Source: Symbiodinium natans
Taxonomy: Eukaryota; Sar; Dinophyceae; Suessiales; Symbiodiniaceae
Direction: 5' to 3'
NCBI GenBank assembly: GCA_905221605.1
Contig: CAJNDS010000001.1
Location: 1,818,525-1,882,524 of the forward strand
DNA: 64,000 nucleotides
Shown here: positions 29,986 through 40,451 of the stretch, piece by piece
How positions within the stretch are numbered: position 1 is the first letter of the stretch
How the letters are laid out: each line of letters opens with the position of its first letter
Translations under genes and position numbers: made by a program
The notes under the pieces: model-generated
Seen by the model: the letters and a program-made list of their open reading frames with translations, nothing else
The model's database searches: none
What the model was told of the DNA's origin: nothing

Positions 29986-30400
29986 TTTAGGGTTTAGGGT
30001 TTAGGGTTTAGGGTTTAGGGTTTAGGGTTTAGGCTTTAGGCTTTAGGCTTTAGGCTTTAGGCTTTAGGCTTTAGGCTTTAGGCTTTAGGCTTTAGGCTTT
30101 AGGCTTTAGGCTTTGGGCTTTGGGCTTTGGGCTTTGGGCTTTGGGCTTTCGGCTTTCGGCTTTAGGCGTTAGGCTTAGGCTTTAGGCTTTCGGCGTTAGG
30201 CTTTAGGCTTTAGGCTTTCGGCTTTCGGCTTTCGGCTTTCGGCTTTCGGCTTTCGGCTTTCAGCTTTAGGCTTTAGGCTCTAGGCTCTAGGCTCTAGGCT
30301 CTAGGCTCTAGGCTCTAGGCTCTAGGCTCTAGGCTTTAGGCTTTAGGCTTTAGGCTTTAGGCTTTGGGCTTTGGGCTCTGGGCTCTAGGCTTTTAGGGCT
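29986..30400. repeat. TTTAGGC/TTTCGGC/TCTAGGC variant array
   Basis: TTTAGGG units switch at about 30031 to GGCTTTA, then blocks of GGCTTTG, GGCTT TC and GGCTCTA types, each locally homogeneous over 5-10 copies. Confidence 0.95.
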
Positions 30401-31214
30401 TAGGGCTCAGGGTTTTAAGGTTTGGGGCTAAGGGTTTAGGCTTTAGGGTTTAGGGCTCAGGGTGCAGGTTGAGGGTTGAGGGTTGAGGGTTTAGGGTTCA
30501 GGGTTCAGGGTTTAGGGTTTAGGGTTTGGGGTTTAGGGTTTCGGGTTTGGGGTTTGGGGTTTCGGGTTTCGGGTTTCGGGTCTTTTAGGGCTGAGGGTTC
30601 AGGGCTTCAGGGCTTCAGGGCTTCGGGGATTTAAATAGCGTTTCACGTTTTTAGGGTTTGGGGTGCACGCATGGGGCTTGGATGTCTAACTAGGGCCATG
30701 GCGGCCCCCCAAAGACCTCCACCAAACCCTACCAAACCCTAACAAACCCTAGCAAACCCTAACCAAACCCAAACAAACCCTGAGCCCTAAACCCTAAACC
30801 CTAAGCCCTAACCCCTGGCCCCAACACCCTCATATAAGCACTGTCTGGCCCGCAAAAAATACCAGCGATTGGTCGCCCCTTGCGGGACGGGACCACGGGC
30901 GGGGGAAGCCCAGACGCCCGGATCCAGAGCCGTCCGATCTAAGAAGTCCTCTTGCGGAATGCTTCCGCCGGATGGCCGGTGATTTGAACACCTTAAGCCC
31001 CCAGCAAGTGCACCAAAGCAGGAATATTGGGATAACAACCCTGGGCAGCCCGAAGAAGCTACGGCGAACCCCTCCGCTCCGCAACAGGCGCCTGGGTCCC
31101 AAAGTCGTCCCCTAACGTGGGGCGGGACGAGGGACGAGGGGCATGTCCTGACGAATCTGTCGCCGCCATCCCTAAACCCTAAGCACGAAAGCCGAAGCCC
31201 TAAGCCCGGAACCC
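30401..31214. other. Degenerate arrays and an unassigned 350-bp region
   Basis: Arrays to about 30800. Positions 30840-31170 are GC-rich and open in parts on both strands (plus: KYQRLVAPCGTGPRAGEAQT). No recognised gene. Confidence 0.3.
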
Positions 31215-31345
31215 TCAGTAAACCCTAAACCCTAAACCCTAAACCCTAAACCCTAAACCCTAAACCCTAAACCCTAAACCCTAAACCCTAAACCCTAAAC
31301 CCTAAACCCTAAACCCTACCCCCTGAACCCTACCCCCTGAACCCA
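31215..31345. repeat. CCCTAAA array
   Basis: Nearly perfect C-rich units. Confidence 0.95.
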
Positions 31346-31354
31346 AAACCCATG

Positions 31355-31432
31355 TCAGAAGAGGCGCGTGTAGAGCTGTGAGAGGTCCACCTGACCGGCC
31401 AGGAGATCGCGTCCCGGGACTCTTGAGTCGTT
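31355..31432 (-). CDS. Possible terminal exon
   Basis: The minus strand reads RVPGRDLLAGQVDLSQLYTR then LF and stop at 31355. The composition is coding-like. The acceptor is not defined and the family is unknown. Confidence 0.3.
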   Translation of the reverse strand, partial: NDSRVPGRDLLAGQVDLSQLYTRLF

Positions 31433-31670
31433 TTGGGTTTTTTTTTTGCGAGGAGAAAACAAGAACCATGTTGCCGGGGCGACAGGGGGCCCTTAGTTAC
31501 AAGTACAATCCCTACACCGGGCTACAAGCCCTGGCTTAGGAAGTCTCCAAAATCCTCAACCCTAAACCCCTTAGGAAGTCTCCTAGGAAACGCGTGACAA
31601 AGCCTAGACCCTAAGCTCAAGGGAGTCATGCGCGGACCCCTGAGAACGTTTAGGGTTTAGGGTTCAGGGC

Positions 31671-31772
31671 TACTCCTAACACGGCCCTTATATTCCTTTC
31701 GATGATCTTCAACCGGGGTCCAAGGTAGAGTCCCATGATAGAGGCGAACTGGGACTCGCAATACGCGGCCAT
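31671..31772 (-). CDS. Possible first exon
   Basis: From an ATG at 31772 the minus strand reads MAAYCESQFASIMGLYLGPR then LKIIERNIRAVLG. It looks like a globular helix, and the plus strand lacks a comparable frame. The family is unknown. Confidence 0.3.
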
Positions 31773-32116
31773 TCATCAACCCTAAACCCTAAACCCTAAA
31801 CCGTAAACCCTGAACCCTAAACCCTAAACCCTAAACCCCAAACCCTAAACCCTAAACCCTTAACCCTAAACCCTAAACCCTAAGAGAGGATGATGCTGCC
31901 CGCTTACCTCCAAAGGGTTATCTCGGGTCGGGCTGCCCTAATCCTGAAACCCTTTCCCCGAGGCGAAGCTAGGGTGGGTAGTAGAAGATCTCCTACCCCG
32001 TAAAGGGGTTTTTCGGGGCTTAGGTTTTGGGGGTTTAGGGCGCAGGGCTTGGGGTTTAGGGGGCCGTCGCATCAGGGGCAAAGAGAGAGAAGACCCTAAC
32101 TGAGGAAGTGGAAATG
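31773..32116. other. CCCTAAA array and unassigned island
   Basis: Array at 31780-31882. The island at 31883-32030 has a plus frame MMLPAYLQRVISGRAALILK, unassigned. Confidence 0.35.
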
Positions 32117-32229
32117 GAATTTCTGCTTGGAGGTTCAAGGTACTTATATCCCCAATTATGACTGTACTTCCAAGCCCCCTAATTAAGTCCTACGTAGGTT
32201 GTAAGTAGACTCATAGTGAACCTCCAAGT
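32117..32229. mobile_element. MITE-A, complete copy
   Basis: TGCTTGGAGGTTCAAGGTAC at the left and GTGAACCTCCAAGTA at the right are inverted repeats enclosing 113 bp with no telomere-like insert. This is the best reference copy of the family. Confidence 0.8.
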
Positions 32230-32679
32230 ATAAGCCTAAACCCTAAACCGTAAACCCTAAACCCTCAGAAGTCTAAACCATCAAGTACCCGCGGCACCTG
32301 GTAGTTTAGCAAGGCTGTGGAGTTCGTGTCCTGCACGCGCGTCGGGAGGAGGGGCGGGGGTGGGGGCGGGGGAACTGGTGGAGTGAGGTTTCGGATGCGG
32401 GTTGCGGTTTAGGCTTGAGGGTTTAGGGCTCAGGGTTTAGGATTGAAGTTAAACCCTCAACCCAAGCCTTTAAAACACCAACGCCAGCAACCCCAATGCC
32501 TGATTTGTTGTGGGTTTAGGGTTTAGGGTTTAGGGCTTAGGGCTTAGGGCTTAGGGTTTAGGGTCCTCAAGCACAAGACCCAAGACTGCAAGTGAAAGGA
32601 TCCCACCATTCACCATTTCCAAAACCCCTGCAGCCCAAAATTGTAAGACTGGGCTAAGTTACCACAACAGGGATATGTG
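32230..32679. other. Short arrays and GC-rich island
   Basis: The island at 32290-32390 (minus: TRVQDTNSTALLNYQ before a possible GT donor) has a G-rich tract at 32340-32370. The rest is degenerate repeat. Confidence 0.3.
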
Positions 32680-33024
32680 CTAACGCATCTCCTGAAGAAG
32701 CCCAATGGTGCTCCCTTCCTTGCTCGTGGCGAACTCATCCAGCCGTTCGAGCTGAGCACCAATGACGACGGCAGAGTGCTCGACTTTCTGCCCCGAAACC
32801 TGACCCTCGGTCGCGTGAGTGACCTCCGCAGGGATAGGTAAGACGTGAGTTTCTCCCTCAGAGCACTCCCTTGCTCCCGACAGAAGTAAAACAGGCCCTG
32901 CCAAGTTGCTGGTGACTGAAGATAAGCTCCTTAACCAGAACACACTCGAGGATGAAGACCTCCTACGTTGCCTAGACCCAGGTGCGTAAACCTTACTCAC
33001 GCAAACAGATGCAAACAGACACAA
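32680..33024 (-). CDS. Possible terminal exon, about 60-115 codons
   Basis: The open minus frame ends at 32680 with IGAQLERLDEFATSKEGSTI and GLLQEMR, stop. The 3' 60 codons (from PIPAEVTHATEGQVSGQ) look coding and polar; the 5' half is Ser/Arg-rich and may be intron. No domain was recognised. Confidence 0.35.
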   Translation of the reverse strand: MCLFASVCVSKVYAPGSRQRRRSSSSSVFWLRSLSSVTSNLAGPVLLLSGARECSEGETHVLPIPAEVTHATEGQVSGQKVEHSAVVIGAQLERLDEFATSKEGSTIGLLQEMR

Positions 33025-33084
33025 TTCGACCTTAGTCCCTGATAGCCCGCAGCAACCTCGTAACTTACAACCCTAAGTAGACCT

Positions 33085-33450
33085 TGATACTACCCCGACA
33101 CCCGACACCCGCATACCCTAACAAGCCTAGCAACCCCAAGGACCCCAAGGACCCTAAGGACCCTAGCAAACCCAGCAACCCTAGTAACCCTAGCAACCCC
33201 AACAACCCTAGCAACCCTAACAACCCCCAATTAGCAACCCTAGCAACCCTAAACCCTGGCAACCCCAAACCCTAGCATGCCTAAACCCTTAACCTTCAAC
33301 CCCAAACCCGAAACCCCAAACCCTAAACCCCCTTCCCCCCCCCTTCCCCCCCCTTCCCCCCCCCTTCCCCCCCTTCCCCCCCCCCCTTCCCCCCCCTTCC
33401 CCCCCCCCCCCCCCCCTTCCCCCCCCCCCTCCCCCCCCCTTCCCCCACCC
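33085..33450. repeat. CCCTAGCAA minisatellite and CCCCCTT tract
   Basis: 33120-33280 is made of AACCCTAG/CAACCCC units. 33330-33446 is a pure pyrimidine tract of CCCCCTT-type units. Frames across both strands here are low-complexity artefacts. Confidence 0.95.
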
Positions 33451-33505
33451 CGGTCCATCACTTGGATCGAGTCAGCAAGGAAGCCGAAAAGATCGAGCCC
33501 TGAGC
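33451..33505 (-). CDS. Possible short exon
   Basis: Acceptor GTCAG|GC is followed by SGLDLFGFLADSIQVMDR, then a G-rich possible donor. The family is unknown. Confidence 0.3.
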
Positions 33506-33539
33506 CTGACGGGATATTGCACGTCATCGGGGTTCAGGG

Positions 33540-34186
33540 TTTGGAACTCAGGGCTTAGGGTTAGGGTTTAGGGTTTGGGTTTAGGGTTTAGGGTTAGGGT
33601 TTAGGGTTTAGGGTTTAGGGTTTAGGGTTTAGGGTTTTTAGGGTTTAGGGTTAGGTTTAGGGTTTAGGGTTCAGGGGTTAGGGGTTAGGTTTAGGGTTTA
33701 GGGTTTAGGGTTTAGGGTTTAGGGTTTAGGGTTTAGGGTTTAGGGTTTAGGGTTTAGGGTTTAGGGTTTAGGGTTTAGGGTTTACAGCCGGGGTTCAGGG
33801 TTTGGATTTCAGGGCTTGGGTTTACGCCTGGCCGGGAAGAGCGCAAACAGAATAGGGGCCCTATTAAGGACGATGGTTTAGGGTTTAGGGTTTAAGATTG
33901 AAGGTTTAGGGTTCAGGGTTTACAGCCTAGGGCGTAGGGTTTAGGTTTGGGGTGTGAGGATTAGGGCTTGGCAAGTGCGGCCTAGGGCTTAGGGTTTAGG
34001 GTTACGATCCTTTAAAAACAGAAGAAGGGAGCATAAAGAATGTCTCAAAGGCCTACCTAGACCTAGACCCTCTGGAGCCCTGAAACCCGAAACCACCGAA
34101 ACCCTCAACCCTCAACCCTCAACCCTAAACCCTAGACCCTAGACCCTAGACCCTACATCCTAAACCCCAAACCCTCAACCCTAAAC
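33540..34186. repeat. TTTAGGG arrays with islands
   Basis: Nearly perfect at 33590-33645 and 33690-33785, with frequent single-base slips (TTAGGG). The islands at 33800-33870 and 34010-34090 are unassigned. Confidence 0.85.
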
Positions 34187-34259
34187 CGCCCGAAGGTGCA
34201 GGCGCGCACCCAAGAATTGGTGGTTCGGCACGCTGCCCTCCATGCGCAGGTTGGAGAAC
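34187..34259 (-). CDS. Internal exon with telomere-repeat donor
   Basis: Acceptor CCCAG|G (34261-34259); reads FSNLRMEGSVPNHQFLGARL then HLRA, ending in phase 0. The donor is the GT of GTTTAGGG (34186-34185), i.e. the first unit of the adjoining array. The size (73 nt), AG|G rule and phase are all consistent with a spliced exon. The protein family is not recognised. Confidence 0.45.
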
Positions 34260-35059
34260 CTGGGCGGCTGCTCCCCCTGTCCCCAATAAGCCTTTAAGGG
34301 TTTAGGGTTTAAGGCTGATGGGGTTTGCATTTTAAGGTTCTCAAGGTTTGGGGCTTAGGGTTTAGGAGGGGTCAGCTTTAGGGGTTTGAGGTTTAGGGGT
34401 TTGGGGTTTGGGGTTTAGGGTTTAGGGTTCAGGGTTTGGGGTTTGGGGTTTCGGGTTTAGGAGCTTGACATGAGGGGAACCTTAAGTTGTCGGTGACGTC
34501 CTTCTTCAGGGGAGCTTTACAGTAAGCGTTTTGGGGCGCCCAAGGAACTCAATCAAACTCAAGCCACCAGAACATCATGAGATCCAATCATCGAATCTGA
34601 ACCCTATCTTGACTACCCCAACCTCTACCCTAAACCCTAAACCCTAAACCCTAAACCCTAAACCCTAAACCCTAAACCCTAAACCCTAAACCCTAAACCC
34701 TAAGCCCATAACCTGAAAAACAAGATCCCCGCAAGGGCTGGCTTTAGTTTCTCCGCCTCCTTGGAAGTACTTGAGCTCCTGAGGGGGTCTTGGCTTGCGG
34801 AGTTCTCCGGGGTTTGCAAATGGCCCCAAATCCTAAACCCCAAACCCCAAACCCCAAACCCCAAACCCTGAACCCTAAACCCTAAACCCCACATGTGGAG
34901 CAACCCTGTTTGGAGCTTTGCCTCGAGCAACCTGTAAGAGAGCCGCCCGTCAGTGATTGGATTTCCCGTTTTCTCAAGCTGGTTTAGGGTTTAGGGTTTA
35001 GGGTTTAGGGTTTAGGGTTTAGGGTTTAGGGTTTAGGGTTTAGGAACCCTAAACCCTTA
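34260..35059. other. Arrays and unassigned islands
   Basis: TTTAGGG/TTTGGGG array at 34300-34460 and CCCTAAA array at 34628-34703. The islands at 34465-34615 and 34705-34825 are open on both strands. TTTAGGG array at 34982-35045. Confidence 0.4.
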
Positions 35060-35170
35060 GCCCTGTTTCGTCCCCAAGGTTTTGGGCCAGTTCTGAGGTT
35101 GATGTGGTGGGCTTCGAGGCGGATCACAGCAGGGGCTTCGGGATGTGGAGTTTGGGAGTTGATGTTACCT
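35060..35170 (+). CDS. Possible exon with kinase-like motif
   Basis: The plus strand reads VVGFEADHSRGFGMWSLGVD. 'MWSLGV' resembles subdomain IX of protein kinases (DxWSLGV), but the Asp is replaced and no other kinase motif is nearby. Weak. Confidence 0.15.
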
Positions 35171-36091
35171 AAACCCTAAACCCTAAGCCCTAAGCCCTAA
35201 ACCCTAAGCCCTAAACCCTAAACCCTAAACCCTAAACCCTAAGCCCTAAACCCTAAACCCTAAACCCTAAACCCTAAAGCCGCGGAAGGAATGAAGGTTA
35301 GGGTTTGGGGAGGGTTTAGGATGAGCCACCAGCCAGGAACCCAAAACAAGGCAGGCAGCATTGCGAACGCCGGATACGTGCGCGTACCTGAACACTGCAA
35401 AGCACAGCGGCCCACATTCAGACTCACACCAGCCCACATCATGAATAATATCTGTCTGTTCGATTCGGTCTAGGTTTCGGAATCAAGCCCTAAAGTCTAA
35501 ACCACCACGCACCGGTGCTCATTCAGCAATGCAATAGCAATCTAGCCCGAGGCTCCCACAGTAACCAAGGAATGCGAAGGTGTCGTGTCTTTGGTACACT
35601 AAGCCCTCTAAACCCTAAAGACGTGATGAGAACCCGAGGTCCTAAACTGGGTGTCCTAGTCCCGTTTGCTCTAAACCCCGCAAAACCCTGCAAGCTCCAA
35701 AGCCTAAGCCATTTAGGGGCGGGCCATATTGGCGGTAAACAAGGGAACCCAAAAACCACAACCTCATACAACCTTCGGGTAGCTCTTGAACATGGCTACC
35801 TGGCCCATCCCAGACCCCCGGGAATAGCAGAACCGAATAGTACCAAGTTATTGACCCAATGCCACTATTAGGTCTTTCTTAGGAAGCCTTAGGGGATCTA
35901 CTTGTGGAATCCTCGCAAGGGTCTGGGAAGGCTTTCTGCAAGACCCCCCGCCTGCTAAGCCATGAAATTCAGGGGTTGCAGAGTCGTGTGAATCCGGGCC
36001 GAGGTAAGGGCCCAACCCCCTAAACCCTAAACCCTAAACCCTAAACCCTAAACCCTAAACCCTAAACCCTAAACCCTAAACCCGAAACCAC
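35171..36091. other. CCCTAAA arrays and unassigned sequence
   Basis: Arrays at 35165-35278 and 36020-36083. 35290-35870 is open in long stretches on both strands (one plus-strand frame of 118 codons from 35515) but composition does not convince me of a gene. Confidence 0.35.
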
Positions 36092-36168
36092 CTGTAACTC
36101 CCGGCCTAGGTATGGGCCCAAGCCCAGGAAGCAGACCGCCAGCACGGTGAACCAGGAGGCCTTGGCGA
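36092..36168 (-). CDS. Internal exon encoding a membrane helix
   Basis: Acceptor ACAAG|TC and donor GTGGTT; 77 nt reading AKASWFTVLAVCFLGLGPYL then GRELQ, ending in phase 0. WFTVLAVCFLGLGPYLG is a probable membrane helix. The family is unknown. Confidence 0.4.
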
Positions 36169-37148
36169 CTTGTTAGGGTTTGGGGTTTGGGGTTTAGGGT
36201 TTAGGGTTTAGGGTTTGGGGTTTAGGGTTAAAGGTTTAGGGTTTAGGGTTTGGGGTGTGGGGTTTAGGGTTCAGGGTTTAGGCTTTCACGGTGAAGGGAA
36301 CCTAAGGCCTATGAAAAAAAAGAAGAATGAAGCTCGAACCATGGGACTTTAGGAGCAGGGGGGGGGTTCAGGTTGCAGGTCTTAGGGTTTCCACATCATG
36401 CTTCTTACCTCAAGCAAGAGCCCATTGTAGCGACTCTGGGCAAGCTATGCCTAAACCCTAAACCCTAAACCCTAAGCCCTAAACCCTAAACCCTACACCC
36501 TAAACCCTAAACCCCTGCACCCCATCGAAGTAAGTCCTAAGTCAGGGTTTAGGGTTCAGGGTTTAGGGTATTTGGTGTAGGGTTTAGGCCCTCAACCAAC
36601 CATGAACCGCGGGGAGGACAGGGGAACCCGAAATTACTCAACCCTCAACCCGCGACAAGGTCCAAAGGCCACAACTCAGAACCCTTTAAAACAGGTAGGG
36701 GACCATTCTATGGGACCGTGCAACTCTCCTCGAATAAATTGTAGCTAAGCAATACGACAAAAAGGCAGAATTACAACTAAGCTCTTGAACTAAGGACTTG
36801 AGCTCTTCTCTGTGCAACATTTTCGTAAACCTAAACCCTAAACCCTAAACCCTAAACCCTAAACCCTAAACCCTAAACCCTAAACCCTAAACCCCCGCAC
36901 CATCCTAAAGTCATCTCTGTCATCCTCGGCCCTGCAAAATGGCGCGCCGCGCGCACCGTCTAGCCCCAAGAGAGATCTAGGTATAAAGAGGGCACCCGTT
37001 GTGGTCTAAAGGGGCTTGTACGGGTATGTCCCAGCACCCCGTTTATACCCCAAAGAGAGAATCCTTCTGAAGGGACCCCAAAAGGGTACCCCTATTTTCG
37101 GAAACCGAATAAGTAGGAAACCTAAACCCCAGAAAAGGAAATAAGGGC
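36169..37148. other. Arrays and unassigned islands
   Basis: TTTAGGG array at 36175-36280. The island at 36400-36450 has a minus-strand GTAAGA donor after a 27-nt stretch flanked by CCAG. CCCTAAA arrays at 36450-36515 and 36835-36893. MITE-D-like sequence at 37060-37110. Confidence 0.35.
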
Positions 37149-37388
37149 CTACTCGGGGTCGTAGCAATGCTTCCTGAGCAGGGGTTTGCAGCGGACCAGG
37201 TATCGATCGATTGTCCGAACTGCAGACAGGCTTGGTGAGACTTGCCGGCTTAGTCTAGCGATCTTGCCGATGAAGTCTTCGTCCGTCTCGCAGTCGCACA
37301 CAGCTGGGTTGAGAATCCAGGGGTGACCCGCATGAAGTTGCGTGCGAGTCTCCTCCACGGTGTGGTACAAGTAGTGGATCTTTGGCCG
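37149..37388 (-). CDS. Terminal exon, about 78 codons
   Basis: After a TTTAG acceptor near 37389 the minus strand reads RPKIHYLYHTVEETRTQLHA, then CDCETDEDFIGKIARLSRQV and ends KHCYDPE, stop. It has globular composition with charged and hydrophobic residues mixed and no competing plus frame. I do not recognise the family with certainty. It would be the C-terminus of a minus-strand gene. Confidence 0.45.
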   Translation of the reverse strand, partial: RPKIHYLYHTVEETRTQLHAGHPWILNPAVCDCETDEDFIGKIARLSRQVSPSLSAVRTIDRYLVRCKPLLRKHCYDPE

Positions 37389-37499
37389 CTAAACATCGAA
37401 AACGGCATCGACCAGCACATTCCGCCATCTCTCCCCTCAAGCCTGAAAGTCCCTGAAGACTAGGGTTTCGGGTTTCGGGATTACCGGGTAGGGTCCAGG

Positions 37500-37745
37500 T
37501 TTGTTAGGGTTTACGGTTTAGGGTTTAGGGTTTAGGGTTTAGGGTTTAGGGTTTAGGGTTTAGGGTTTAGGGTTTAGGGTTTAGGGTTTAGGGTTTAGGG
37601 TTTAGGGTTTCAGGGTTTAGGGTCTAGGGTTTAGGGTTTAGGGCTTAGGGTTTAGGGTTTAGGGTTTCAGGGTTTAGGGTCTAGGGTTTAGGGTCTAGGG
37701 CTTAGGGTTTAGGGTTTAGGGTTTAGGGTTTAGGGTTTAGGGTTT
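37500..37745. repeat. TTTAGGG array
   Basis: About 33 units with occasional TCTAGGG and TTCAGGG variants. Confidence 0.95.
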
Positions 37746-38659
37746 AGGTATACAGCTGGCTCGAGACACCTCCCGAGTTTCCCGGCACTGCTGCGAACAG
37801 GGGGCCGGCCCTGCGTAGCACAAAGGGTTTGGGGTTTAGGGTTTAGGGGTTTAGGGGTTTAGGGCTTAGGGCTTAGGGTTTAAAGTTTAGGGTCTAGGGT
37901 TTAAGTAGGGTTTAGGGTACACATTGTTGGGCTGCAGTCTCAAAAGAGCAGGGGACCAAATCCAAACATGAAATGGCGCCATACGGGCAAAGACGGCAAT
38001 TTTCAACTCTCTGAACATGAAGTTATGCCGTTGGCTCTTTGAATGCGCCCATAGGTCAAGTGATGGAATCGAATGGGCCCATAGGTCAAGTGATGGAATC
38101 CTTACAGTCAGGAATCTGGTTTAGGTGGGCACGAACCAGTAACCCAACGTTCCTTTAGCGCGTCTTATGAAAGCCTCCCCTCTGGAGCTCTAATTGTAAC
38201 CCGAAAGGTTTCGCAAAACCCCTGGCAGGACCTGGCAAGTAAATTTCCCTTCATTGCTCCAAACTCAACCAAGAGGAGTCCAAGTCAATAAAGCCGGATG
38301 TGCTTTACGGAGCCCCAGCAATGCATAAACAAGATTAAACAAGACCCAAAAGAGGTTTTGCGTTAGGGTTTAGGCAGTTTAGGGTTTAGGGTTTAGAGTT
38401 TAGGGCTCGGGTTTAGGGTTTTAGGGTTTTCGGGTTTTCGGGCTTTAGGGTTTTAGGGTTTTAGGGTTTTAGGGTCTTAAGGTCTTAGGGTTTTAGGGTT
38501 TGAGGGTTTCAGGGTTTTAGGGTTTGAGGGTTTTAGGGTTTTAGGGGTTCAGGGTTTCATGTCATTTTTCTGGGTTCCTTCAGCGAATTCCTTGTTTCTG
38601 GCACCTTCTAGATGCGACGCCCAAACTGGCCCCAAATTCCAAGGCTGCAAGCCTGGGTT
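37746..38659. other. Non-coding region with 28-bp direct duplication
   Basis: The island at 37750-37820 is open on the minus strand (AGPLFAAVPGNSGGVSSQLY after GCAG|G). 37920-38360 is unique, moderately AT-rich, and contains two tandem copies of ATGGGCCCATAGGTCAAGTG-type sequence (38045-38100). 38360-38555 is TTTTAGGG-like. Confidence 0.4.
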
Positions 38660-39067
38660 TAGGGTTTAGAGGGTAGGGTCTGGGGTTTAGGGTTTAGGGT
38701 TTAGGGTCTAGGGTTTAGGGTTTAGGGTTTAGGGTTTAGGGTTTAGGGTTTAGGGTTTAGGGTTTAGGGTTAGGTTTAGGGTTTAGGGTTTAGGGTTTAG
38801 GGTTTAGGGTTTAGGGTTTAGGGTTTAGGGTTTAGGGTTTAGGGTTTAGGGTTTAGGGTTTAGGGTTTAGGGTTCAGGGTCAGGGTTCAGGGTTCAGGGT
38901 TCAGGGTTCAGGGTTCAGGGTTCAGGGTTCAGGGTTCAGGGTTCAGGGTTCAGGGTTTAGGGTTTAGGGTTTAGGGTTTAGGGTTTAGGGTTTAGGGTTT
39001 AGGGTTTAGGGTTTAGGGTTTAGGGTTTAGGGTTTAGGGTTTAGGGTTTAGGGTTTAGGGTTTAGGG
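38660..39067. repeat. TTTAGGG array with a TTCAGGG block
   Basis: About 58 units. A central block (38872-38955) is homogeneous TTCAGGG, flanked by TTTAGGG. Confidence 0.95.
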
Positions 39068-39160
39068 TGGACCATTCGGGGCTTTTGGCGGTTCAGGGTC
39101 ATCTTCAGAGATCTGCGGCTCGAAACCCCAACAGCAACGGTTTGCGAAAAGAAGCGGCCC

Positions 39161-39265
39161 CTACTTGGAGGTTCATGGCACTTACTAACCAAGTATAACT
39201 GTACTTCTAACCCACTTATAAGCCCCTTGAGGGCCTTAATACGGTATTATAAGTTATAAGTACAG
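39161..39265. mobile_element. MITE-A, right end lost
   Basis: CTACTTGGAGGTTCATGGCA at the left, family interior to TATAAGTACAG, then unrelated sequence. Confidence 0.7.
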
Positions 39266-40384
39266 ACCCCCGAATGGCAGGACCCCTGGTCCCACTTTAT
39301 AGGGACTGCTGCGGATTAAAAGGAGCTTAAGACCATCAATACTTACCAACTAAACCCTAAACCTGAATTTCGGAAACCCCAGCATAGCAAACCCTGGCCT
39401 TCTCCGACGAGCCGGGGCCACAGAGGCACAGCAGGAGCCAGAGAGCGCAGACCTGCTCCCCTAAACCCTAAACCCTAAACCCTAAACCCTAAACCCTAAA
39501 CCCTAAACCCTAAACCCTAAACCCTGAACCCTGAACCCTGAACCCTGAACCCTGAACGTTTAGGCTCTCGCGCCTGGAGCCCAGAGACATCCTAACAGGC
39601 CTAAAGTTTTTGAAGCTACAGAACCCGAAACCCCTAAACCCTAAAACCCTAAACCCTAAACCACAAACCCTAAACCCTAAACCCCAAACCCTTCACCCGG
39701 CAAAGGCTTCGCCGAAAAGTAGGTTTTCTGGATTGCGCCCTAGAAAAATCCAAAACCCTACCTAAACCCTAAACCCTAAGCACCTAACCTACACAACCTA
39801 CGCTGTTGGGGATCTCACAAAATGAACGACCTTGGGACCGGGTGGTTTGCATCATTGGGGTGGAGAGAACCCTTGAAAACCCCGAATCCCAAGTTAGGGT
39901 TTAGGGTTTAGGGTTTAGGGTTTAGGGTTTAGGGTTTAGGGTTTAGGGTTTAGGGTTTAGGGTTTAGGGTTTAGGGTTTAGGGTTTAGGGCTTAGGGTTT
40001 AGAGTTTAGGGTTTAGGGTCTAGGGTTAAGAAGCCCAAGCTGCACTTGGTTTTAGTGATCTAGGCCTTTTGGGTTTACAGGGCTTAGGGGTTTGGATTTT
40101 GAGATTAGGGTGTTTAGGGCTTGGAGTTTAGGATATGGGGTTGAGAGTTTGGGGGGTTCAGGCGTTTCAGTTTAGGGTTTTGAGTGTCTGAGTCTGGTTT
40201 AGAGCTTAGGGTTGAGGGCTTAGGTCACATCAAGCATCTGGAGTTTACTGGCTGAGGGTTTCAGGACATGGGAATGTTGATGGAGAGCTCAACCCTAAAC
40301 CCTAAACCCCAAACCGCACCCCCCAAACCCCAAACCCTAAACCCTAAACCCTAAACCCTAAACCCTAAACCCTAAACCCAAAAC
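39266..40384. repeat. CCCTAAA and TTTAGGG arrays with islands
   Basis: Arrays at 39465-39555, 39640-39690, 39895-40025 and 40290-40384. The island at 39400-39460 reads VCALWLLLCLCGPGSS on the minus strand (signal-like); the island at 39790-39890 is unassigned. Confidence 0.75.
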
Positions 40385-40451
40385 CCATGACAAGCGTGCC
40401 AGCAACGCCACGGCGCACCAAAAGATGGCGCCGTTGTACAGGTCGTACGGC
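40385..40451 (-). CDS. Internal exon encoding a membrane helix
   Basis: Acceptor CCCAG|G (40453-40451) and donor GT at 40384-40383. 67 nt read PYDLYNGAIFWCAVALLARL then SW, ending in phase 0. NGAIFWCAVALLARLSW is a likely membrane segment. It may belong with other minus-strand exons nearby, but linkage is not proven. Confidence 0.45.

Noticed and set aside
33249..33558. Proline-rich or glycine-rich protein
   Set aside because: Low-complexity product of the CCCCCTT tract.
35060..35170. Firm protein kinase gene
   Set aside because: Only one six-residue motif fits, the expected Asp is missing, and neighbouring islands lack other kinase motifs; kept only as a very weak feature.
35515..35871. 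118-codon plus-strand gene
   Set aside because: It begins and continues through sequence open on both strands, has no domain or splice context, and contains telomere-like remnants.
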